DNA from: Phoma sp. XZ068 | Taxonomy: Eukaryota > Ascomycota > Dothideomycetes > Pleosporales > Didymellaceae | Assembly (NCBI GenBank): GCA_004835665.1 | Contig: RBKR01000009.1 | Span: 682,001 to 746,000, forward strand | Direction: 5' to 3' | DNA: 64,000 nt | In this document: positions 10,411 to 21,473 of the stretch, piece by piece | Position numbering within the stretch: position 1 is the stretch's first letter | Layout of the letters: each line of letters starts with the position of its first letter | Notes under the pieces: model-generated | What the model was told of the DNA's origin: nothing | What the model saw: the letters and a program-made list of their open reading frames with translations, nothing else | Database searches by the model: none | Translations under genes and position numbers: made by a program

Positions 10411-11235
10411 GATGAAGTGCGTTGGAGTGCTTGCCGTAGCCAAAAAGCCGCAGTGTGTCGCGTCAACTCAGTGAGAGTGGAGGAATCAGCGAGTCAAAAG
10501 TTTAGGCACGAATGATGGTTCGGTGCACAGGGATCCAATTGCGGGGCGCGGCTTGTGTTTAGCGTGCCCCACAGCTAGCCCTACACCCCGAGCGTGGAAC
10601 AATTCCATGGTGCCAGCTCGATCATCTATTCTGACGCAGATAAGCCAGCTAAGGAGTCAGACTCCGGGCTCGAGCGCTTGACAGTTGAACTGATTGTGTC
10701 AGAACTCAGACATGACGCTGGATCGGAGCTGGATCGCCGCATGTCACTGGTAAAAGTGACTGAAGGCTGACGCTTCCGCTCAAGTCACGGGAGGAATGAC
10801 TGTTCACTCTCGCCCACTCCGTGGATGATGATCAGCTCCATAGTTATCAGTGCAATGTCTCGTGAGCAGTGCAGCCAGAGCGAAATGGGGGTTTTGCACG
10901 ACGGCAGAATTGACGATCCCTTTGAGGTGGTACCTGCAGCAAAACACTCACATACGCAAGCAGTCCGCGGCAGGGAACTCGAACCCTTCTTCCGGCTCGT
11001 CCACAGCCTGCGGGTGCCATGAGCGCCCTAGGCTATTGGCTGGACACAAGATTCCAATCTTAGCACACAGCGTCCTGCCCTTGCCTGGTTCCCGTTTCCC
11101 AGCCATCCGCCTAAAGGTACGTAGCTCATCCGGTCCCCGCTCCCAGAGCTCGGGACTTGCAGCCCGCCCTTCAGCACAGCTTCATCTCACAACAACACCT
11201 TTTTGTCCATCCAATCTTCCATACGCTAATACACA
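10411..11235. promoter_or_regulatory. Divergent intergenic region BRF1 / acidic protein
   Basis: About 825 bases between two divergent start codons. It must carry both promoters. The last 80 bases before the right-hand start are CT-rich with an A-rich finish, typical of fungal leaders. No gene and no unambiguous binding site seen. Confidence 0.5.
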
Positions 11236-12039
11236 ATGTCTACCCGCAAGAGAAAGCAGGACGCCGAGGAGGAGGAGGAGCTTGTTGCCCTTCCTTCTGA
11301 CGAGTCTGAAGAGGAAGAAGAGTAAGTAAGCCCTTCTTTGACGTCATGCTGTTGCACCTTCGTGCTTCTCAAGTCGCAATTGTGCGATTTCAGCTTCATC
11401 TTTGTCGCCTGACATCGCTCTATCGAGTCCATGTTGCCGATTTGTGCGGTAAAGCTTCGTCGTCGCAGCGCAACAGCTTGAATGTCGGTTCTGGCCAGGC
11501 GCTGCACTGCGAGCAACTGCATCGCTGTGCAATCGCGCAATCTTGACCCATCAAGTGCATCAATCGCATGACAATATCATGCAAGCTCACTATTGCTCAA
11601 TCCACGACGTACACGGAAAATTTTGATCCGGTCACGCACGCGACAAGCAATAGAGCTGACATTGTTGTTCAATAGATACCAGGAGTCTGATGGCTCGGAC
11701 TTTGGCGAGGAGGAAGACTCTGATGCGGAAGCGCCTCGTAAGCTTTATCGCTACCAACGTGCGGATTATCACTGATAATCCCTCTTAGCCCCAAAGAAGA
11801 AGACGAAGCACACCTCCAAGGCCAAAGACGCCGAGGAAGACGACGAGGATGAGGACGAGGAAGCTGAGCTAGACGACGACGAAGAAGCTGGCTCAGACGT
11901 GCCTGAGGATGACGATGAGGATGAGGATGCTGGCGACAAGTCAAAGAAGCCTGCAGGCGCTGAGAAGGACCGCAACGTCAAGACAACAACGAAGGACGAG
12001 GCAGTTCCTGTCGTTGACGACGATGAGGACGACGAGTAA
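11236..12039 (+). CDS. Small highly acidic nuclear-type protein, 132 aa
   Basis: Exons 11236-11321, 11676-11737 and 11789-12039, joined in phase, give 132 residues. It opens with a basic STRKRKQ patch followed by long Glu/Asp runs and a lysine patch PKKKTKH, and ends in DDDEDDE. This composition is like small histone chaperones of the Chz1/prothymosin type, but I see no diagnostic motif, so that is a suggestion only. The first intron is 354 nt, by far the longest convincing intron in the window, and could hold regulatory sequence. The last exon encodes almost only Asp, Glu, Lys and Ala. Confidence 0.75.
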
Positions 12040-13144
12040 GCCGTTAGTTGTGTATTGTGACTATTTGCGAGGAGCAAAAAAGTAGTTGCGTAATGAAGTG
12101 CGGTGTCCAGAAGGTTGCTTTCGCATTGCCCCTACTTCTCACCATTCAGGTCTCCGCCTGTTGCGGCCCAGCCCTGACAGTCTGCGCATCTCAGCAACTT
12201 CTACCCTCACGAACTGGCGACCCTTCAAATCACAATTTCTCTTTCCTTGTCAACGGCAGCTTGCTACATCCTTGCTATATCGCCGTGGCTTTTGCTTGCC
12301 CCGACCCATCGGGACCTTCCTTCACGCCGCCATTCTTGTCCAACCTACGTACTCGACAGCGCACGAAATGACCAACACTCTCGCTCTTGTGACGCTTTCA
12401 AAAGACAATGATACACATATGGAAACTAATGGCACACCAGACTACGCCCGCCTCGCCTTTCCCGAAGACTTCGGACCGAAGTCAGTGTGATCGCTCAAGC
12501 ATCTGCGCAGTCTGACGATCTGGAGAGGGTTAGGACTTCCCAAGGTCTGTGCTGTCATTTTAGGGTCTTCGAAATACCCGAAAGTCAAGAAAACATTGTA
12601 TAGAATATGTAGCCTCTGTCGAAGCTAGCTTCGAAGCTCAAAGAAGGGTTCAGGGTGAAGGATTAGGATTTCAAGATGGCGACACATCTATATTGGTACA
12701 GAAACAGAGCGGGTTGTGAGGAGACATTCGAGTAGTTTGTGTTTCTTTGAAGAGGACCTCTTTAGGGTATCTACCAGGCTCAAGCTCGTTATTTGATACG
12801 GCGCAGCAATGTTTCAACCCTGTGAGGTGATCCTACCCTTTTCCCTTTACGACTGCTCATGTTGCTTTGTAGTGTAGATAAACAACCCAAGGAGCCAATG
12901 AGGGAAGCCAAAAATAGGCTTGATTATAGTTAATGCTGCTACGTGAACATCTAACCGCTTCTCTGTATAATGTAGACACGTGCAGCCTGACAAAGTAACA
13001 GAATTTAGCATCGCGAATTTGAACATTAAGAGTCCAAGATCAAGGATGAGAATTACATGTTCTATGATATGCGCAACTATCTACACATCGTACAAGTAGA
13101 ACGCTTTTTTTTTTCAAGGAAACAGTCAAGAAAGACTGTCATCG
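12040..13144. other. Intergenic with a CT-rich leader-like stretch
   Basis: About 1.1 kb. From 12130 to 12365 the plus strand is CT-rich like a 5' leader and runs into a short ATG frame (12368-12490). The remainder is A/T-richer and must include the 3' UTR of the 501-aa gene on the minus strand. A T10 run ends near 13115. Confidence 0.4.
12368..12490 (+). CDS. Candidate 40-aa small ORF behind a CT-rich leader
   Basis: An ATG in an A-rich context (cgaaATG) opens 40 codons with no membrane segment and no known motif. What makes it worth listing is the leader-like pyrimidine-rich DNA just before it. It could be a real micro-protein, an exon of a longer gene, or chance. Confidence 0.2.
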   Translation: MTNTLALVTLSKDNDTHMETNGTPDYARLAFPEDFGPKSV

Positions 13145-14840
13145 CTACTCAACATCCCTTGGCTCCAGCTTGACTTCAGCGATCAGACCCAGATCCTCTT
13201 TCCATCCTTTATTTTCAGATAGCCCGCGCAAGAGACGGTCGAAATTGAGCTCAAACTCCACGTTTGACAACATGACCATGACCATCTTGCCTGTTCCATT
13301 AGCCATTTTATATGATACCACCCACCGATCCGTACTCAATTGCCGAGTCACTGAAGGCATTCCTTCGGCCTCCGAGCGGAAAGCGTCAATAAGGCCTTGG
13401 AACGTACTTGCAGCATTCAGCGTGCGCATGAGCTCACCTTCCATGCCTTCATAGTCGAATTTCCAAATGAGGTGGATACGGCGGGCCTGGTCATCTGTGA
13501 ATAGTGACTTCCCGCCACGGTCGTTGGTGTTGGGATCGGTTTCAGAGTTGACATTTGGAGCCATGGTTTTCTCGACCGGCGATGGTCTAGGAACGTTGTT
13601 GGGTGATGCCGGTATTTGGAGTTGCTCTCTAACTCTGGAGTTAAAGTTGCGGCCATTTGGCACTGGGAGTGGCTCCGCCATGTCATCGTCAGAGAGCTGT
13701 ACGATAGATGCGCTCATCCTTGGACCTGAGAGGGTTCTAGGCTTACTTCGCTTGGCTAAATTGCGAGTCTCAGATTCTCCCCCAGAGGGTAATTGCTGCT
13801 TGCGCTTCAATACTTTCGGCAGACGTCCTGGTTGAGGAACCTTCTCAACCATCGGGGTTAGACCAGTTTGGTCACTCGGCGCCGAGTCTGATCGCTGTCT
13901 TCTTGGGCGGTTTGCTATCCTAGAAAGCTCTGCCGGGTCCAAAACCGTACTGACAGTATGCAGCACACCGCTTTTGTTCTTTCTGTCGCGGATCGCAAGG
14001 AGCATGTAATTATTTGCAAATGGCTTGTTACTGTCACGTTTCAACCCGTGCTCGAACGGGCGAAACGACTCCAACGCTCTGATGGATCTGTCCATTGTCT
14101 GCGGCAACAGAATGCAGAACAGTTCAGCCGCGTCAGCTCCCTTGAGGGGCATAATTACTACCTTCTACAACCCGTTAGCACCTGAAGTCTTCACATTCTG
14201 TTTGGAGCATGTATTGCTTTAATGATCATCTGAGCTGCTCGGTACATACGTGGTTGGGCCCGAATCGAATTTCTTGTAGTTGCAGGACGGTCGATTTGTT
14301 GCCGAAACATCCACGACATACTGCCTCACGATCACTACAGGGAGAGTCTGGAGGCGGGTCTGGTGGGAACGGAGACTGAAGGTTCTGATGATTGTTCTCA
14401 AGCTCGCCAAATGAGGGTAGTTGGCGGTATTGAGTGCTCCGCCTGATAGATGATTAGCCACATGATACAACACGGGGAATTGAACAAGTCGTCTGTAAAT
14501 GGGTTGTTTGGGGGCGATCATATGTTGTACTTTGGGGTGAAGCTTACAATTCTTCAGCCAAGTACCCTACCCAAACACCTCTGTCAAATAGATCATCTAC
14601 GGAGTAGACGTGTCCTTTGTTACGTACGTCGAAACAGTCGTATAAATGTCGCGAACCCATAGTATTTTGTATTCCACGTTCAGTGTTAGGATCTGCAACG
14701 TTGTCAGCTCCTGAAGCGTTTTTCTTGACTTTGTTCGCAGTGCTTGGGAGAATGGGCTCCAGAGCGAAGAAGTTTGAAGGTGCAGCAAGCGTGTTCTTGT
14801 AAACATTCAGAGGGGTGAACGAAGTTTGGGGCCTCTGCAT
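13145..14840 (-). CDS. Unnamed 501-aa protein
   Basis: Best model: exons 14840-14548, 14442-14250 and 14164-13145, in phase, 501 residues. The join of exons 2 and 3 gives a smooth RFGPNHKVVIMPLKGADAAELF segment that reads as a beta-rich fold and is the strongest part of the model. A disordered Pro/Ser/Arg middle contains the basic patch LKRKQQ and acidic LSDDDMAEP. The last 110 residues are ordered (DDQARRIHLIWKFDYEG to the C-terminus). I do not recognise the family. The first exon and the first intron (105 nt) are less certain: exon 2 DNA is also open in another frame (see findings). Confidence 0.55.
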
Positions 14841-15708
14841 ATTGACAAATTGTCAATTTGTGATTTAGGACACCATTCAGACTTGACACCGAGTGTAGTA
14901 TTTGTACAAATCTGCTGCCTTAATAGATGCGAAATCTTTAGGAGGGGGGCAGTGTAGGTTAGTGTTTGCGGCACAGTCCGGGCCTTCTTGCATGTAGGCA
15001 ATGCAAGGTTTCAGGTGCGTGTCGATTCACCAGTCAAAGTTCTGTGGCTGATCCTTTGGATTATCCTGGTCAGGGGTGCACTTACGCGAGTTGTGATGTT
15101 TGTACCTAGTCAATATGCTTTTTGATCGACAAACAAATGACTGATCTGCTCTTACAAGGAAACGATCTTGGCGATTAGTTTTCTTGTTGAGCGAAAGGAG
15201 CACGCAGCCTGTAGAAAGAAAGAGAGGAAGGATTTGAGCAACTTTTCAGTGATGTTTTACCTGCAAGGCTGTGACAGTGTCGGCGCGTGCGGCTTACAAG
15301 ACGACGCCGCCTTCATACATGGCCAACGAGAGGTCTGAACTTTTGTTGGTCCTGTGCCTAGGTAGGATAGCAATCAATGCGTACCATGGGGTGGGTTATT
15401 GGTGGCTGAGTGCGCGAATCGCCTTCGAGTGAGTAGGATGGCGGTCGTTACACAGGTAGGATTGTGAGGCCGCCTGTATTTTTGTGATCCTTAACCGCCC
15501 CTAGAGGCGCGGGTGAAGTCCCGCTATTGCCGTTATTAGATGTGACGTGTAATCGGTTAGTCGTGCCGTCCCTAAACGCGTCAAATACACGGTCCACGTG
15601 CGCAGCTACTTCCTCTTCACCCATACCTGCAGCCACCGCCTCACACCTTCGACATTCTCATCGACCGCCCCAGAGCTGAAAGTATGCTCAAGTGAGCCTC
15701 CATCGGAC
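14841..15708. promoter_or_regulatory. Divergent intergenic region with CACGTG and ACGCGT sites
   Basis: About 870 bases between two divergent unnamed genes. Near the right-hand gene it holds ACGCGT (15576-15581, MluI-box type) and CACGTG (15595-15600, E-box type), both palindromic six-mers. Their use in this organism is an inference. No gene seen. Confidence 0.45.
15684..15695 (+). promoter_or_regulatory. Minimal upstream ORF (three codons plus stop)
   Basis: ATG CTC AAG TGA lies 13 nt before the main ATG at 15709. If it is in the mature leader, it would force leaky scanning or reinitiation and lower translation. Transcript start is unknown. Confidence 0.35.
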
Positions 15709-16791
15709 ATGGCTAAGGTTAGGGTATCTGAGCTCCTCGAGTCTCTGGGGCTTAAAGACCACGGTACATCAGGCCATCAAACACGCGCTGTCTTTCACTA
15801 TGAACCCCTCCTAAAGCTGTACAAACTCGAGATTCCTTCGCTTTTTGGTCGTCTGTTGCGCGATGAAGGTATCTTTCTGGATCGCGCCGATCCACACCTC
15901 TTTCAAGCCGAGTTAGATGCGTTGCTTACTGAGTTCGGTCCTCTCATCTGGCCTTCGCCCGACCATGGCCCAAGAGATCATCTTCTGAAGCCAATCAAAG
16001 ATAGCCGGTACGGGTCAGACCTAGTGTATCCCAGAGATAAGAGCATGTAAGCACACCTCTTGTGTAAGTAACTTCGTGTTTATGAAAGCACACTGACAGA
16101 TATTAGACTGATAGGCCATCTTCGCAGCCTAATTCTGAGCAAACGCGCAAGACCTGGAATTGATGTTGAGGCTCTCATAGAGAAAAGGCACAAGGACGCA
16201 AATCTCAAGATCTTCAGCAAGCCCAACCAAGGCCCCCAGGGAACGCGAAAGAGCTGGGCCAAAGCAACGGGCACGGATACAGGGGTTGGCGGCAGCATAG
16301 GAAGAAGTCGACAACTGTCTCTCACCGACGAGAGCTCCGATATATCTAAGACTACAGGCGGCTCTGATTCGGACTCTGAAGATTCAGTTATCCGCCACGG
16401 TGCACGACGACGCGTCAGAGTCACGAGTGGAAGTGTCTCTTTCAAAGTCGCACTTCGTCTCTACCGGAAGTCTTCACCAGAAGAAATTTTCTCCACTGGA
16501 CCTTGTCATTCATACGGCACCATGTTCCTTGATGACGAGGTTGATTCAGCACCTAAATGTTTTGCTCGTATTCGCCAGCATACCGGCACTAATTGCTCGT
16601 ATGTGGAATTCCATCCACCCGAGGACATGTCACTCGAGGGTAGAATCCGCATTGATCGGGATTCTGCGGGGGCAGACGAAACGTTTGAACGGGTCAGGAC
16701 CATTTTACGAGAAGCGCGAAAGTTTTCAGGTGGGCCTTCATACCGTACCGTCGAAGTAGAGATCGAACCTGAAACGGCATCAGAAGAGTGA
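15709..16791 (+). CDS. Unnamed 340-aa protein
   Basis: Exons 15709-16046 and 16107-16791 give 340 residues. Residues 1-115 look helical and ordered (VRVSELLESLGL, SLFGRLLRDEGIFLD). A Ser/Asp-rich disordered linker sits at about 165-215. A C-terminal ordered part carries CSYVEFHPPEDMSLEGRIRI and a final helix. No known motif. The stop codon TGA lies inside a perfect GTGAGT donor sequence, so the 3' end could be alternatively spliced. Convergent with the DUF4291 gene, 91 bp between stop codons. Confidence 0.65.
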
Positions 16792-16882
16792 GTACTGGGG
16801 GGAGTATTAACATGCTCGTTGGGTGCTTACCGCAGCTTACTTATATTCACCGGGTATTACAATTCTAATCATTTGAGCGTGA

Positions 16883-17518
16883 TCAGTCATGTGTGTCCTG
16901 CGCTTCAATGCCGAGCAGTTGTCGCAGATCTCGATCGACAAGAAACGTCTTCTCCTCTGGAATCCAAACTTTACTTTGCAAGTCTTTGGCCTCGACCGAT
17001 TTTATATGATCGAGCTCTTTCTTCAGCTCTCTTGCCCGTTCAGTGACGTCCTCGATTCCCACAATGCCTTCTATCAAGACTTTGACAAGCGTACCAGGTA
17101 TACCGATTTGAATACTCCGATAGGGCAGTTTTTCTAACCGAATCGTCCTCTCTGGATCCCACTGCACCCTGACGAACCGCAACTCTTCCTTTCCTTTGAT
17201 CTCTCGTTTGTCCAGCGTATGAGATGGTGCAATAACTGCAAGCCTTAGAAGCTCAATAAAAACGTTCTTCCTCACGGACAAGGCGAGGAGGCATTCTTGT
17301 CCTGGATCCTTGAATGAGTAACCGCTGCGATATAACATCCATGCCCAAGAAGGCTTGATCCATGTCATGCGCGCGGTGCTGAATTTGGGAGACGCATCCA
17401 AGCGTTGGTGCTTTACCGCAGCAGAGCCTATTTCAACGCTGTACGCCTGGTACACGGTGATCGTCTCTTCAGTGTAGTGGGCCCGTATCTCACGGTATGG
17501 GATTGTCGATTCTGACAT
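16883..17518 (-). CDS. DUF4291 family protein
   Basis: Single exon, 211 residues, the usual family length. Family landmarks are PYREIRAHYTEETITVYQAY near the N-terminus and MTWIKPSWAWMLYRSGY at about residues 50-66, followed by LRFVRVQWDPER near residue 120. DUF4291 proteins are widespread in bacteria and fungi and have no settled function. The start at 17518 fits the family N-terminus. Confidence 0.9.
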   Translation of the reverse strand: MSESTIPYREIRAHYTEETITVYQAYSVEIGSAAVKHQRLDASPKFSTARMTWIKPSWAWMLYRSGYSFKDPGQECLLALSVRKNVFIELLRLAVIAPSHTLDKREIKGKEELRFVRVQWDPERTIRLEKLPYRSIQIGIPGTLVKVLIEGIVGIEDVTERARELKKELDHIKSVEAKDLQSKVWIPEEKTFLVDRDLRQLLGIEAQDTHD

Positions 17519-18632
17519 GTCAACAACAGCAGAGGTAAAACAGGGAGAGGGATGTCTGGGTTAGGCAGTGGTGATTCTCTTGGTGACCCAGGCTGCATTA
17601 TACAGCATGAGCACTGCCTCCGCCCTTTACCTGTATGCGCCACAGCTAAATGTAGATGAAGGGCCGATTTCGTTTAAGAAGTACGAGCGACCGTAACCGG
17701 TGAGCAGCTGCTGAGGTCGACCCATGCGAATCGTTGTGGACCACGTCCGTACCTGCGTTTGTGGCAGGACCGCTCCTCTGTCAGCGGCTCGACTTTAGGC
17801 GCACAGAGGACAAAGCCGGGATCACCCGCCAGCATCCGTGGTCACCGTCCAACCCATCAATCATTCAATTCTGCTCTTGTTGCTCCACATTGTCAACTAT
17901 CACAGACGCCAGTTACCATTAGAATCTCGTCGTGCAACACTGTACCTAATAATGTTGTCGTTTCCAGCCCCCAATATTCAGCGCTCCGAGTTGCGTCCGC
18001 AAAGAGCAGGGGCAGGCGAGCAGACAAGTGACAACGCCTCCACTGCTGTGAATTCGTATTAGAAGCACCGCCTGCACCCACCTTTCCAGCCTGATGTCGC
18101 CCGACAGTTTTTTCGAAGTACTTCACTAAAGTCCTGCTCAAATCTTAAAGTTTTCGGCATTTCTGTTCTCGGTCTTGCGGCTGCCTCTTATTGTTTTCAA
18201 GCTTCCCCACGTTCCAGGTCGATCAACCAAGCTCGCGGTTCTGCTTGAGTCAGCGCACGCCAAACACCGACAGCTGAACGAGTCGCGAGACATTTTGCGT
18301 AAACAACAAAGTACTTCTCTTACGCAGGTACAAGGACGCTTATCTTAAGCGCCGTAGAATCGTTCGTTCGTAATCGGCCTGGGGTTCCCTGGTTAGGTTC
18401 ACCGCTTGCACGAAAGAGGCCGTCTTTGTGATGGGCTGAGGCTGAAAGGTGCTAAAAACGCCGAAGGCAGCAAGGCGTTCTTCAGCCGCAAGGGGAATTT
18501 CTTGAAGTTTCCGCTTGGAACATTCTCCGTCTTCTTCTGTCTCTGGACCCTGCTTTGATTGTTACCTGGTCATCGAGGTCATCAAGTGGTATCACAGACG
18601 TTGGACGAAAGAGTTTGGATTGAGGAGCAGCC
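17519..18632. other. Divergent intergenic region, no gene seen
   Basis: About 1.1 kb between the DUF4291 start and the DUF3433 start. Frames are short. It should carry both promoters. No clear TATA box near either start. Confidence 0.5.
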
Positions 18633-21351
18633 ATGGATGGAGTGCCGTCTCCACTTCAAATAGGTTCACCAATTGCAGAGCGGAAAGGGTCCATCGATGC
18701 AGTCCCGATCGCACTCCGCGCAGGATCTCCAGCTACTGAGCGTGGGCATGTGCCATGGGAGGCACGACCGCCGCTTACACGCAAGAATACGTCGGGATCA
18801 AGTCGACTTTCAAATCTCTTCCCATCCAGGCCGTCGTCGATATCTTCAGTCAGTCCTCCAGTTACCACTGCAGCCTCAAGGCGAACTTCGTATCCGTCCC
18901 CTCTGATACCTGCTGCTGAGTCTCGGCGAGCATCTCTGGTCCCAGCTCCCCCTCCACCTCCATCCTTCCCTGCATCTACTGCGTACGAGCCGTCAGCCAG
19001 TCCCTTTGAGAATCAAGGCGCATCTCTGCAGAGTAAGAGTGGTACTAAGAGATTGCTGAGCCATCTTACATCGCTGCGAGGCGTGTCTAGCCGACTTGGA
19101 AGCTACAACCGTATTAGTGACGAGGAATCAACTCTTGGCAGGCGTCCCCTCAGAGGCGTAGAAGAGGGTGATGAGTCAATCGACTTCCTTCAAGGTGGCA
19201 CCAATGCTGTACCGATGAGTCAAATGGACGCTCCTAAGAAGATACGCAGTACTGTAAACGCCGTAGAGCAACAGCGCGACCTTAGCGAAGCCGGCTATGC
19301 TGCTGAGTACGAAAGACTTGAGAGCCAACTGGGCGCAGGCATGAGCTCGATCACTGAGAGACCATTCACACATAATCCAGCACCAGTAGGACCCGGAAGC
19401 TATGCAAGACAGCCGCGGCGGTCGGCGAATACTGAGGCCACTGTCCTCCAGGCCCAGAACGCCCAGGAAGAAGCCGAGAAGACAGGCGAAATTGTTGCTG
19501 TCGCGGACATTCCTGTTGATATCAGCGAATCATTCGGCGGTGGCGACTTCGAAACGAGGAGTATGATTGCCAGCTCCACAAATCCGGATAGGGACGAAGC
19601 ACAGAAAAGCTATTTCTTTCCACAAGGTTCGTTGGTGCAAATACTCAAGTAAGAAAATGAACTGATATCTCATAGATCCTGACATGCCATCATGGCGTCC
19701 CTTTACGATGGGCTCATTGTGGCTTGCAATGCTGGTATTCATCGCGCTTGCCTTAGCTGGTCTCCAGGAGTATTTGTGTCAACTGTCGATGAGCAAAGCA
19801 CGCAAGGACCCGCCTAGTGGTCTGGCAGAATTTACCAAAGCAGATGATCTCAGTCTCGCACAGTTCTTTACCTGGAAATACGCGCCGATCATGGCCTTTG
19901 TTTTCTACGGCATACTTTGGCAAATGTCAGACTTTGAGGTCAAGCGCCTGGAACCGTACTATCAACTGAGTCGCAAAACAGGTGCTTCTGCGGGAGAGTC
20001 ACTCAACATGGATTATCTTACCTTTATGAGCTGGCTTGTGCCACTCAGAGCCCTGCGGCATAGGCAATATGCTGTCATCTGGAGTTCTGTTGGCACACTG
20101 GTTGCAAGTAGCTTGGTCCCTGTCCTTCAGTCAGCTTCGATCACCGTGTACCCGGATAAAAAACATCGAAAAAGCGGGGATCCGAAGTTCATTCGTATTG
20201 ATCCTCCATGGTCCCGAGCGGTGTCCGGGTGTTTAATATTAGTGGCCCTTTGCGGGATAGCACTAATATATGCGATGCGCCGCAAGAGTGGTCTACTGTC
20301 GAATCCTCAAGGAATCGCTGGCACCGCAGCCATGGCAACTCGGAGCCACATTCTTGCTGATTTCCATGGGCTGGATGAGGCTCCACTCAACAAAATCCAT
20401 AAGCAACTACGACATCGCCGGTACATTCTGCACAAAAGTAGTCTGTGGCAAGGAGAATACATTCGCAATAGCAAAGAGAAGGTTCACGAACACAGTACGG
20501 ATCCTCGGCCTCTGATGCTACGCCCAATCTCTGGAATAGCCTTCGTCACCTATATCGTATTGTTCACCGCCGCAATCCCAGTCTTCACCTTCTTCGAACC
20601 CGCCATCGTAGTAACGGATAAGCTGCCTTTCCTTCTCACTGGTCTCGCAACTACCGTAAGAATTTTATTCAACACCATGAACTGCGACGTCCGTATGCTA
20701 CAGCCGTTTTATATACTTTCGAAACGGAACGCTCCACCCAAAACTCTCACACTCGACTATGCCGGTACCAATCCGCTTTTTCTTCCCATCATCGCTTTAT
20801 TCAACCGGCATTGGCTCGTTGCGTTAGTTGCTTTCGGCTCGGTACTTGCCGAAATACTAACGGTGTGCGTTTCGTCCATCAACGTGGACGGTACGCGCTT
20901 CTTTCCTGGCAATGGCCGCGATGACGATGACGTCCAGGACGAAAACGACCGACACAACCAAGAGCAGAGCTTTCGGTCCTTCTGGATTTCGCTCACCCTA
21001 TCAATACTCATCCTGGTTTATCTCATCAGTATCGCAATCGTCACGTACATGCGTCGCGCCCACAAGTTCATGCCTCGGCAGATTGGCACAATGGCATCAG
21101 TGCTCGCCATGATATATCAGTCCAAGATGCTGTTGACTTTCGTCGACACCGAGAAGCTTACCAGCAGCCAAATGACAAAGCACCTAGAGAAACAAGGGAA
21201 GACATATGCGCTGGGATGGTTCTCGGGCCGAGACAACGACAACCATTTGGGCATTGATGAAGAGCCAATCCTCGATGGCTATGTGTGGGGAGAGAAATAT
21301 AGAGATAAACGATTATTAGGGCATCAGATTGGGACTTGGGAGCAGTACTGA
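18633..21351 (+). CDS. DUF3433 multi-pass membrane protein
   Basis: Exons 18633-19626 and 19676-21351 give 889 residues; the join restores FFPQDPDMPSWRPF. Residues 1-330 are a disordered, Ser/Pro-rich cytosolic tail with a PPPPP run. The rest has several hydrophobic segments (for example GSLWLAMLVFIALALAGL, APIMAFVFYGILW, ISLTLSILILVYLISIAIV). Two copies of the family unit are visible, each with a PY or PF motif in a conserved RLEPYYQLS / MLQPFYILS context followed by an LxxDY or LTLDY segment. DUF3433 proteins are fungal membrane proteins of unknown function. The donor GTTCGT is weak, but phase and sequence continuity support it. Confidence 0.85.
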
Positions 21352-21473
21352 GTCTCAGTATCTCAAGATAATGATAACCAATTGACATAACCGCTGAAAT
21401 GTTTCCTGCCCACAGATCCTGGCACATTTCAGTGCCAGCATCCTCGCTCTCCTCACATCGCAAAATCTGGCGT

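Noticed and set aside
10411..10443. Upstream extension of BRF1 by 11 codons
   Set aside because: Begins with TTG; the first ATG in frame is at 10410.
9913..10515. 200-codon plus-strand frame
   Set aside because: Antisense to BRF1 and its promoter; no protein-like features.
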